From contig CACPQV010000003.1 of NCBI GenBank assembly GCA_902636165.1, positions 1 through 42,163 of the forward strand: a stretch of DNA of 42,163 bases, written 5' to 3'. The translations under genes and the position numbers were made by a program. The DNA is from an uncultured Pelagibacteraceae bacterium (GTDB taxonomy: Bacteria > Pseudomonadota > Alphaproteobacteria > Pelagibacterales > Pelagibacteraceae). Positions 35,495 through 42,163 of the stretch are shown here, one piece after another. Under the pieces are notes generated by a model. That model was not told where the DNA came from. It was given only the letters and a program-made list of their open reading frames with translations, and did no database searches. Every line of letters begins with the position of its first letter. Position 1 is the first letter of the stretch.

Positions 35495-37090
35495 ATGGAA
35501 AATTTTGATTTTATAATTTTAGGTGCTGGGTCTGCAGGATGTGTTCTTGCTAACAGACTATCAGAAAATACAAAAAACAAGGTTCTTTTAATTGAGGCAG
35601 GTGGAAAAGATATTTATCCATGGATACATATTCCAGTTGGATATTTTAAAACTATGCACAACCCCTCGGTTGATTGGTGTTATAAAACCGAACCAGACAA
35701 AACAATGAACAATCGTTCTATTCGTTATCCAAGAGGAAAAACTTTAGGTGGAAGCTCAGCGATAAATGGATTGTTATATATTAGAGGTCAAAGTAGAGAC
35801 TATGATATCTGGCGCCAGCTTGGTAATGCAGGGTGGGGTTGGGATGACGTTCTTCCTTACTTTATTAAAGCTGAAGATCAAGAACGTGGGAAAGACGATT
35901 ATCATGGTGTAGGTGGACCCCTATCTGTTTCAGATCAAAGAATTCAGTTACCCTTATTGAATGAGTTTCAAAATGCAGCTGAGGAATTTGGTATTCCAAA
36001 AACCAAAGATTTTAACACTGGTGACAATCATGGGTGTGGATACTTTCAAGTAACTGAGAAAGATGGTTTTAGGTGTAGTACTGCCGTTGGTTATCTAAAT
36101 CCAATTAAAAACAGAGATAATTTAAAGATTGTAACTAATGCCCATGTAAAGAAAATAAACTTTGAAAACAAAACTGCTAAAAATGTTGAGTACTGGCAAG
36201 GAAATGAACTTAAAAAAGTTTTAGCTAACAAAGAAATAATACTTTCATCTGGTTCTATTGGTTCTCCTCAAATTTTACAAGCATCCGGTATAGGTAATTC
36301 AGAAAATCTTAAAGATTTAGGTATAGATATGGTGCATGATTTAAAAGGAGTTGGAGAAAATTTGCAAGATCATTTAATGTTTAGACCAATTTATAAAGTT
36401 CATGGACTTAAATCATTAAATAAAAAAATAAATAGTTTTTTTGGAAAATTAATGATTGGTCTGGAATACATTTTTAATAGAAGTGGACCAATGACAATGG
36501 GTGCTAGTCAAATGTGTATGTTTGCAAAAAGTGAACCATCTTTAGAGTTGCCAGATCTTCAGTGGCACGTTCAACCTATGAGCATGGATACTTTAGGTGC
36601 TACAAAAAATCATGACTTCCATGCATTTACACCTACAGTAGCTAATATAAGACCAACTAGTAGAGGTTATGTAAATATTGTTAATAAAGACTCAAGAATT
36701 TATGCTAAGGTAAAACTTAATTATCTTTCTACCGAACATGATCGTATGGTTGCTGCTAAAGGTTTAAAACTAACAAGAAAAATTGTAATGGAATCAGAAA
36801 CTTTTAAGAAATATAAACCGGAAGAATATAGACCTGGAATAGACATTAATGATGATGAAGAGATTGTAAAAGCTGGATCCGATTATGCACAAACTATTTT
36901 TCATCCAGTAGGAACATGTAAAATGGGACAAGATGAAATGTCAGTTGTTGATGAAAAACTCAAAGTGAAAGGTTTAAATAATCTTAGAGTCATAGATGCA
37001 TCAATTATGCCAAATATAACTTCAGGTAATACAAATGCACCTACAATAATGATTGCAGAAAAAGGTGCAGATATGATACTGAGAGGTTAA
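35495..37090 (+). CDS. GMC family FAD-dependent oxidoreductase (choline dehydrogenase-like)
   Basis: 531 residues; oxidises an alcohol with FAD. Seen: the FAD-binding [17 protein letters not shown] at 8-24, GMC signature 1 in [15 protein letters not shown] (near 84-98), signature 2 [15 protein letters not shown] (near 252-266), and the C-terminal catalytic region [11 protein letters not shown] and [17 protein letters not shown]. It resembles BetA but the substrate could be choline, another alcohol or a sugar alcohol. It is first in an eight-gene plus-strand run; its stop and the TerC ATG share one base. The divergent TRAP operon may supply its substrate. Confidence 0.93.
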   Translation: MENFDFIILGAGSAGCVLANRLSENTKNKVLLIEAGGKDIYPWIHIPVGYFKTMHNPSVDWCYKTEPDKTMNNRSIRYPRGKTLGGSSAINGLLYIRGQSRDYDIWRQLGNAGWGWDDVLPYFIKAEDQERGKDDYHGVGGPLSVSDQRIQLPLLNEFQNAAEEFGIPKTKDFNTGDNHGCGYFQVTEKDGFRCSTAVGYLNPIKNRDNLKIVTNAHVKKINFENKTAKNVEYWQGNELKKVLANKEIILSSGSIGSPQILQASGIGNSENLKDLGIDMVHDLKGVGENLQDHLMFRPIYKVHGLKSLNKKINSFFGKLMIGLEYIFNRSGPMTMGASQMCMFAKSEPSLELPDLQWHVQPMSMDTLGATKNHDFHAFTPTVANIRPTSRGYVNIVNKDSRIYAKVKLNYLSTEHDRMVAAKGLKLTRKIVMESETFKKYKPEEYRPGIDINDDEEIVKAGSDYAQTIFHPVGTCKMGQDEMSVVDEKLKVKGLNNLRVIDASIMPNITSGNTNAPTIMIAEKGADMILRG

Positions 37091-37683
37091 TGTTCGCTGA
37101 TTTAATCACACCAGAACAAATAACTATTTTAACACAAATAATTTTAATTGATTTAGTTTTAGCAGGCGATAATGCAATCATAATTGGAATGGTTGCTTCT
37201 AAATTTCCATTAGAACAAAGAAAAAAAATCATTTTTTGGGGAATAGGAGGAGCGGTTGTTTTACGAATAATCTTAACTTTATTAACTGCTTACTTATTAC
37301 AAATTACTGGCTTAAGATTGCTCGGTGGATTGCTTCTACTATACATAGTCTATAAACTTTATATTGATGTAATTAAAGGCTCAGATCACCAAAATAATGT
37401 TAAAGTAGACAATTCGAGTTTCTTAAAAGCTATTTGGACAATTCTGTTAGCTGATTTTACAATGAGCTTAGATAATGTCTTGGGAGTTGCTGGAGCGGCA
37501 GGGGATCATTATTACTTATTAATTTTTGGACTTGTTTTATCGATCATACTAATGGCAACAGCAGCAACTTTAATATCTAGTTGGATCAAAAAATATAAAT
37601 GGATAGCTTGGGCTGGTCTTTTAGCCATTCTAATTGTTGCTATTGAGTTGATTTACACAGATATTAAAATATTATTTTTATAA
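37090..37683 (+). CDS. TerC family integral membrane protein (YjbE-like)
   Basis: 197 residues, about 6-7 helices. The two acidic intramembrane motifs of the family are seen: DLVLAGDNAIIIGM (near 17-30) and LADFTMSLDNVLGVAGAA (near 118-135), a pseudo-repeat likely binding a metal ion. TerC relatives export manganese or load metal onto exported enzymes. It overlaps both neighbours by one base. Confidence 0.9.
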   Translation: MFADLITPEQITILTQIILIDLVLAGDNAIIIGMVASKFPLEQRKKIIFWGIGGAVVLRIILTLLTAYLLQITGLRLLGGLLLLYIVYKLYIDVIKGSDHQNNVKVDNSSFLKAIWTILLADFTMSLDNVLGVAGAAGDHYYLLIFGLVLSIILMATAATLISSWIKKYKWIAWAGLLAILIVAIELIYTDIKILFL

Positions 37684-38450
37684 TGTTCTTAAAAAAATAT
37701 AATCTTCAAAATAAAACTGCAGTAGTTACTGGCGCAGGCAAAGGAATTGGAAGAGCATGTGCTATTGCACTTGCTGAAGCAGGAGCAAATTTAATTATCA
37801 TAAGTAGAACTAAAAAAGATTTAGATAGCGTGTCGAAGGTAATTAAGAAATTTAAATCAAAATGTAAATCATATGTTTGTGACATAACTAATTACAATGA
37901 GATTAGTATTATAATTAACAGGCTCCCAAAAATTGACATCTTAATTAACAATGCAGGAAATAATATTCCAGAACACTTTACAAAAGTGAAAACAAAAAAC
38001 ATGGAATATCTTGTCAAGATTAATACTATTGCAACTTTTAACCTTGCTCAATTATGTGCTTTAAAAATGATTAAGTCAAAAAATAGAAAAAAAATCGGTG
38101 GTTCAATTGTAAACATGTCTTCTCAAATGGGTCATGTCGGAGGACCTATAAGAAGTGTGTACAATATGACAAAATTTGGTTTAGAAGGTCTTACAAAAGG
38201 AATGTCCATTGATCTTGCAAAATATAATATAAGGGTAAATACTGTTTGTCCTACATTTGTTGTAACTCCAATGACGAAAAAATTTTTAAAAAGTAAAAAA
38301 TTTAAAAAAGAAGTTTTAGGCAATATACCACTTGGAAGATTTGCTGAGTTGTCTGATGTAGCTTCTGCTGCTGTCTTTTTAGCATCCGATGCGGCTTCGA
38401 TGATAACAGGAACTTCATTATTGGTTGATGGTGGATGGACTGCAAAATAA
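37683..38450 (+). CDS. Short-chain dehydrogenase/reductase
   Basis: 255 residues. Seen: TGAGKGIGRACA (17-28), IISRT after strand 2 (Arg at that place suggests NADP(H)), NNAGNN (near 90), NMSSQMG and YNMTKFGLEG (catalytic Ser/Tyr/Lys), ending LLVDGGWTAK. It is a different SDR type from the one at 30002. It overlaps the TerC gene by one base and the M23 gene by 16. Confidence 0.92.
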   Translation: MFLKKYNLQNKTAVVTGAGKGIGRACAIALAEAGANLIIISRTKKDLDSVSKVIKKFKSKCKSYVCDITNYNEISIIINRLPKIDILINNAGNNIPEHFTKVKTKNMEYLVKINTIATFNLAQLCALKMIKSKNRKKIGGSIVNMSSQMGHVGGPIRSVYNMTKFGLEGLTKGMSIDLAKYNIRVNTVCPTFVVTPMTKKFLKSKKFKKEVLGNIPLGRFAELSDVASAAVFLASDAASMITGTSLLVDGGWTAK

Positions 38451-39241
38451 TATCTAAAATAATATTCTTTATAATTCTTTCTTCTATAACACAACTTAAG
38501 GCTGTTGAGTTTAAAGGTAAATTTCTACAAGGACATTACATAATTGGTTTAACTGATCCAAAAGCACAAATACTTATTGGAAAGAAAAGAGTAAAAGTTT
38601 CAAATGACGGATATTTTGTATTTGGAATAGACAGAGATAGAAAGTTTGATGTAACTATTACAAAAATTCTAAATGGGAAAAAAGAAAAAATAATCAAAAA
38701 AGTTTTAAAAAGAAAATATAATATTCAAAGGATCGACGGCTTGGAAGAAAGTAAAGTTACTCCACCTGAGTCAGTCTATAAAAGGATAAAAGAGGAAAAT
38801 AACAGAATTGGAAAAGCAAGAGCAATAAACTCTGATTTACCCTTTTTTAAAAACCAATTTATTATGCCAGTTGATGGTATCATTAGTGGTGTTTATGGAA
38901 GTCAAAGAATTTTGAATGGTAAACCTAAATGGCCTCACTACGGAATTGATATTGCTGCAAAAAAAGGGACGATGATTAAATCATCTGCCTCTGGCACTGT
39001 GACTATGGCTGAAGATGATTTGTATTACACTGGTGGTACAATTATAATGGATCATGGTCATGGTATTTCTACAATTTATTCACATCTTGAAAATGTAATG
39101 GTTTCTGTTGGAGATGAAATCAATCAAGGGGATATTATTGGAACTGTTGGATCCACTGGTAGATCTACAGGCCCGCACTTAGATTTTAGGGTAAATTGGT
39201 TTCAAACAAGGCTTGATCCAATGTCCTTGTTAAATTTATAA
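38435..39241 (+). CDS. M23 family (LytM-type) metallopeptidase, exported
   Basis: 268 residues. The signal peptide is hydrophobic KIIFFIILSSITQ, ending near QLKA. A beta-rich domain about 25-100 comes before the peptidase domain, which starts near 145. Zinc motifs: HYGIDIA (H-x3-D) and GPHLDFRV, where the family's usual H-x-H is H-x-D. Related HLDW/HLDF members exist from memory, so it may still be active; if not, it could be a divisome-style activator of amidases. It probably acts on peptidoglycan cross-links. It overlaps the SDR by 16 bases; that start is needed for the signal peptide. Confidence 0.88.
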   Translation: MDCKIISKIIFFIILSSITQLKAVEFKGKFLQGHYIIGLTDPKAQILIGKKRVKVSNDGYFVFGIDRDRKFDVTITKILNGKKEKIIKKVLKRKYNIQRIDGLEESKVTPPESVYKRIKEENNRIGKARAINSDLPFFKNQFIMPVDGIISGVYGSQRILNGKPKWPHYGIDIAAKKGTMIKSSASGTVTMAEDDLYYTGGTIIMDHGHGISTIYSHLENVMVSVGDEINQGDIIGTVGSTGRSTGPHLDFRVNWFQTRLDPMSLLNL

Positions 39242-39246
39242 AATGA

Positions 39247-39402
39247 ATGTTGATTTTTGAAAAATTTAAAAATTTTTTGTCTAAAAGCAAATGGGGAAGA
39301 TATATCTTAGTAGGCGGCTTTACTTTTTTTTTAATTAAAGGGTTGGTTTGGCTAGTAATTTTTTTAATTGCTGGTTTTAGTTTGATAAATTTTGGATCAT
39401 AA
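39247..39402 (+). CDS. 51-residue membrane microprotein
   Basis: Not in the ORF track. ATG at 39247, TAA at 39400-39402. The N-terminal 18 residues are basic and amphipathic (FEKFKNFLSKSKWGR). Two closely spaced hydrophobic segments follow (YILVGGFTFFLI and GLVWLVIFLIAGFSL). It fits between the M23 gene (5-base gap) and the next membrane protein (14-base gap) on the same strand, the joint pattern of the run. No family recognised. Confidence 0.55.
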   Translation: MLIFEKFKNFLSKSKWGRYILVGGFTFFLIKGLVWLVIFLIAGFSLINFGS

Positions 39403-39416
39403 AATATAATCATTCA

Positions 39417-39845
39417 ATGGAAGTTGAGAATCAAAATAATTCTGAATTTAAAGTAGTAGGTTTAACAATGGAAAAACTATCTATTTATTATGGGATATTT
39501 TTAATTTTATGGGGAGTAATAGTTAGTTTTATTAGTGGAAGTGGCTCAATGACTTCGTATATTCCATCTATTTTAGGAGTTCCGATTTTAATTTTTTCAT
39601 ATCTTTCAATTAAATTTGTTTCTAAGAAAAAAATGTTTATGCATATTGTAGTATTGTTTGGATTAATCATTTTTTTAGGTGGTCTTGATTTTATTAGATC
39701 ATTAATTACTGGGAATGCTTTTAGTAATTTCTATGCTGACTTATCAAAAATAATGATGATGATAACTGGTTTATTTTTTACTTATCAATGTATTAGATCA
39801 TTTATTCATGCGAGAAAAATTAGAGAAATAGGTAGTGTTGAATGA
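39417..39845 (+). CDS. Hypothetical four-helix membrane protein
   Basis: 142 residues with about four helices: 24-42 (IYYGIFLILWGVIVSFISG), 46-66, 73-95 (MHIVVLFGLIIFLGGLDFI) and 108-128. The N-terminal 20 residues are polar. No domain recognised. It overlaps the hydratase-like gene by 4 bases (ATGA), so it is co-translated with a soluble enzyme. It may be a small accessory membrane protein; function unknown. Confidence 0.75.
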   Translation: MEVENQNNSEFKVVGLTMEKLSIYYGIFLILWGVIVSFISGSGSMTSYIPSILGVPILIFSYLSIKFVSKKKMFMHIVVLFGLIIFLGGLDFIRSLITGNAFSNFYADLSKIMMMITGLFFTYQCIRSFIHARKIREIGSVE

Positions 39846-40615
39846 GTAAATTGTTAGAGAAAACCTCTAATAAACTTGTAAAAGCATTTCTTAAAAGTAA
39901 GATTATTGCTCCAATTCCATCTAAATACACAAAAAAACTTCATGAGGCTCAAAAATTAAGAAAATTATGCGAAAGCAAAATTAAATTACCGGTCATAGGC
40001 TTTAAAGCTGCTGGTACAGGAATACCTTTAATTAAAAAGTTTAAAGAAAAAGAACCCTTTTATGCCTCAGTTTATAAAAGAAATTTTTTGAAAAGTGGCA
40101 AAGGTGTAAAAATAAATAAAGCTACTTTAGGAATTGAACTAGAGGTTTGTTATAAAATCAAAAAATCTTTTTTTTCTTCTAAAGGATCAGTCACAATGAA
40201 AAATATATCTAAATATATTTCACATATGGCACCTTGTATTGAAGTAGTTGGTTATAGACAAAGAAAAAAAGGAATTACCTCATTTGGTGATTTATGCAGC
40301 GATTTTGGTGCAAATGTAAAGTTTTTAGTTGGAGCAACAAAAAGATATAAAAGAATTAATATTGGTAATTTAAAAACAAATATTTCAAATAAAAAAGTAA
40401 ATCAAAGTGTAAATGGTAATACAAATACTGTTTATATTAACCCACTAAATTCACTAAGATTTGTATTAAGTAAAGTCAAAAAAGATAAAATAAATCTAAA
40501 TAAAGATTTTTGGGTTTTTACTGGTTCCTCAGTGGGAGTTGTTCCAATTAAGAGTAAAGGTCTTTATATTGGTAAAATTGATAAATTGGGAACAGTCAAA
40601 ACAATGATAAAATAA
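39842..40615 (+). CDS. 2-keto-4-pentenoate hydratase family protein (FAH fold)
   Basis: 257 residues resembling MhpD/HpcG-type hydratases of the fumarylacetoacetate hydrolase fold. Matches: the first helical half with lysine-rich opening, VIGFKAAGTG in the place of the GxKIG motif, GIELEVCYKI carrying the paired acidic metal ligands, HMAPCIEVVGYR, and GSSVGVVPI near the end. Such enzymes add water to 2-hydroxy-alkadienoates or decarboxylate related acids; the substrate is unknown. It overlaps the preceding gene by 4 bases and is followed 3 bases later by a microprotein. Confidence 0.8.
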   Translation: MSKLLEKTSNKLVKAFLKSKIIAPIPSKYTKKLHEAQKLRKLCESKIKLPVIGFKAAGTGIPLIKKFKEKEPFYASVYKRNFLKSGKGVKINKATLGIELEVCYKIKKSFFSSKGSVTMKNISKYISHMAPCIEVVGYRQRKKGITSFGDLCSDFGANVKFLVGATKRYKRINIGNLKTNISNKKVNQSVNGNTNTVYINPLNSLRFVLSKVKKDKINLNKDFWVFTGSSVGVVPIKSKGLYIGKIDKLGTVKTMIK

Positions 40616-40618
40616 AAC

Positions 40619-40738
40619 ATGCAAACATTAATTCTACTGGCTTTGGTAATTGTTATTGCTTGGGTATTATTCAGGCCTTTTACTAAAAATGAAATTGATA
40701 AATACAATGATAAAAACTGGCCAGATATGAATTTTTAA
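40619..40738 (+). CDS. 39-residue single-helix membrane microprotein (paralogue of the one at 20139)
   Basis: Not in the ORF track. ATG at 40619, TAA at 40736-40738. It has a helix about 2-18 (QTLILLALVIVIAWVLF), then Arg-Pro at 19-20 and a tail with Lys23, Glu25, Asp27, Tyr29, Asn30, Lys32, Asn33, Trp34 and terminal Phe39. The same total length and a gap-free match up to residue 33 with the protein behind lon strongly support both as genes. It starts 3 bases after the hydratase stop and ends 5 bases before the xsc stop. Function unknown. Confidence 0.68.
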   Translation: MQTLILLALVIVIAWVLFRPFTKNEIDKYNDKNWPDMNF

Positions 40739-40743
40739 AGATC

Positions 40744-42163
40744 CTAAGAAATTAAAGAGGGTTGTTTTTTCATATCCTCTTTTTTGATACCAGCAACTCT
40801 CACTGGTTTTTTCATAGCATCTCTTCTAAAAGGTTCGCCTAGCTCTTGATTAAGAATTATCTCAATAAATGTTGTAATTCCTTTTTTTTGGTCTTCACAA
40901 GATTGTTTAATTGCAGCTGTTGTCTCCTCCATCGTTTTAACAGTAACCCCTTTTAATCCGCAAGCATCAGCTACTTTTGCATAGCTTAATTCTGGATCTA
41001 ATTCCGTTCCAATAAAATTATTATCGAACCAAAGAGTAGTATTTCTTTTTTCAGCACCCCATTGATAATTTCTAAAAATTACCATGGTAATTGCTGGCCA
41101 CTCTTTTCTTGCGCATGAGCTCATTTCATTCATACTTATTCCAAATGCACCATCTCCAGCAAAGCCAATTACTGGTGTATCAGGACAACCTATCTTAGCG
41201 CCCAAGATCGATGGAAAACCATAACCACAAGGACCAAATAAACCTGGAGCTAAATACTTTCTAGGTTTTTCAAAAGTAGGATAAGCATTTCCAATTGCAC
41301 AGTTATTTCCAATATCACTTGAAATAATTACATCTTCAGGCATTCCAGCTTGGATTGCTCTCCATGCTTGCCTTGGTGACATTCTATCTTTATCTCTTTC
41401 TCTTGCCTCTTTATTCCAAACCGTTCCCTCATCGTCATCCTCATGATCTAAACTTGATAATTTTTGTAACCAAGCAGATTTTGTTTGGTGAATTAAATCT
41501 TTTCTTTTTTGTCTATCAGTATCTCCGGCATCTGGAGATAATTTTTCTAAAATCTGTGTCGCCACTAATTTTGCATCACCACTAATTCCAACCGTAACTT
41601 TTTTTGTTAAACCAATTCTATCAGGATTCATGTCCACTTGGATAATGCTTGCATCCTTAGGCCAATAATCAATTCCATATCCTGGGAGTGTTGAAAAAGG
41701 ATTCAATCTAGTTCCTAATGCTAAAACAACATCAGCTTTTGAAATTAGTTCCATTGCAGCTTTAGATCCATTGTATCCTAATGGTCCCACTGCAAGTGGA
41801 TGACTTCCAGGAAAGCTATCATTGTGTTGATATCCTGAACAAACTGGTGAGTCTAACTTTTCAGCAAGTTTTTTTGTTTCTTCAATTGCACCACCAATAA
41901 CAACTCCTGCTCCAGATAAAATAACAGGAAATTTAGCTTTAGATAAAAGTTTTGCAGCTTTATCTATTGCCTCAGCACCCCCACCTTGTCTTTCTAATCT
42001 AACAATCGGTGGTAATTCAACATCTATAACTTGTGTCCAGTAATCTCTTGGTACATTTATTTGTGCTGGTGCTGAACCCCTTATTGCTTTTTCTATCACT
42101 CTATTCAACACCTCAGCCATTCTTGATGGGTCTCTAACTTCTTCTTGGTAGCAAACCATATCT
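40744..42163 (-). CDS. xsc: Sulfoacetaldehyde acetyltransferase, C-terminal part (cut by window edge)
   Basis: A thiamine-diphosphate enzyme converting sulfoacetaldehyde and phosphate into acetyl phosphate and sulfite, a step in taurine and other C2-sulfonate catabolism. About 472 residues are visible; family members are near 590, so about 120 N-terminal residues are off the right edge. The ATG at 42159 in the track is internal, since an in-frame Asp codon (GAT) precedes it and VCYQEEVRDPSRM is mid-protein. Seen: the ThDP-binding region from GDGAFGISMNEM to FRNYQWGAEKR, the Xsc-typical TTLWFDNNFIGTEL and the ending PFRRDAMKKPV. Other acetolactate-synthase relatives (Gcl, IlvB) lack these stretches. 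It is convergent with the plus-strand run. Confidence 0.9.
   Translation of the reverse strand, partial: DMVCYQEEVRDPSRMAEVLNRVIEKAIRGSAPAQINVPRDYWTQVIDVELPPIVRLERQGGGAEAIDKAAKLLSKAKFPVILSGAGVVIGGAIEETKKLAEKLDSPVCSGYQHNDSFPGSHPLAVGPLGYNGSKAAMELISKADVVLALGTRLNPFSTLPGYGIDYWPKDASIIQVDMNPDRIGLTKKVTVGISGDAKLVATQILEKLSPDAGDTDRQKRKDLIHQTKSAWLQKLSSLDHEDDDEGTVWNKEARERDKDRMSPRQAWRAIQAGMPEDVIISSDIGNNCAIGNAYPTFEKPRKYLAPGLFGPCGYGFPSILGAKIGCPDTPVIGFAGDGAFGISMNEMSSCARKEWPAITMVIFRNYQWGAEKRNTTLWFDNNFIGTELDPELSYAKVADACGLKGVTVKTMEETTAAIKQSCEDQKKGITTFIEIILNQELGEPFRRDAMKKPVRVAGIKKEDMKKQPSLIS

Noticed and set aside
38132-38494. 120-codon minus-strand ORF
   Set aside because: Antisense to the SDR at 37683-38450, which has intact YxxxK and cofactor motifs.
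1-42163. CRISPR arrays, insertion sequences, phage genes, toxin-antitoxin or defence islands
   Set aside because: No spaced direct repeats, transposase, integrase or defence-type motifs were seen; the long A or T runs are ordinary for this base composition.

Overview
The window reads as a stretch of a Pelagibacterales (SAR11, 'Candidatus Pelagibacter'-like alphaproteobacterial) chromosome. This is inferred from the strong A+T bias, lysine/asparagine/isoleucine-rich proteins, 0-10 nt gene spacing, the alphaproteobacterial order nuoA-N / birA / coaX / rnj / DUF1467 / proS / lolC / lolD, an alphaproteobacterial-type short ProRS, and an Xsc-type enzyme at the right edge. I see no insertion sequence, phage, CRISPR array, integrase or rRNA. 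No gene-free stretch exceeds 300 bases; the longest non-coding gaps (about 100-190 bp) lie around the tRNAs, upstream of clpX, and between dctP and the GMC gene.

Layout. (1) 1-19788, all minus strand: complex I nuoABCDEFGHIJKLMN, then birA, coaX, rnj, a DUF1467 membrane protein, proS, lolC and the start of lolD (cut by the edge). These 21 genes have no gap larger than 10 nt. (2) 19863-20104: a palindrome exactly fitting the 7-1-7 Fur-box pattern just upstream of nuoA, then tRNA-Asp and tRNA-Val with a good sigma70-type promoter. (3) 20139-26285: the proteostasis block, minus strand: tRNA-Leu, tig, clpP, clpX, lon and a 39-codon membrane microprotein. An inverted repeat sits between the tRNA-Leu promoter and a divergent promoter. 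(4) 26286-30005: small genes on both strands (DUF1289 protein, five microproteins, a secreted unknown, a SixA-like phosphatase, a family-5 uracil-DNA glycosylase, a YbgC thioesterase, a DUF3047 protein) with overlapping convergent ends. (5) 30002-35361, minus: TRAP transporter dctPQM followed by an NCS1 permease and an SDR dehydrogenase, with a clear intrinsic terminator between dctP and dctQ. (6) 35495-40738, plus: a tightly packed eight-gene run (GMC oxidoreductase, TerC, SDR, M23 peptidase, microprotein, membrane protein, hydratase-family protein, second 39-codon microprotein). (7) 40744-42163, minus: xsc, truncated by the edge.

How they work together. Region 1 gives NADH-driven proton pumping plus housekeeping (biotinylation, CoA synthesis, RNA decay, tRNA charging, lipoprotein release). 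Region 3 is the standard folding/degradation module. Regions 5-7 look like uptake and oxidation of small organic compounds: an SBP-dependent TRAP importer, a second permease, two SDRs, a flavin alcohol dehydrogenase and, at the edge, C2-sulfonate desulfonation. Substrates other than that of Xsc cannot be read from sequence.

Most notable unexplained items: two 39-residue membrane microproteins that align without gaps over their membrane segment and most of their tail, one behind lon and one at the end of the plus-strand run; the Fur-box-like palindrome in front of the complex I operon; the inverted repeat between the tRNA-Leu/tig and DUF1289 promoters; and a trigger factor with a lysine-rich tail.
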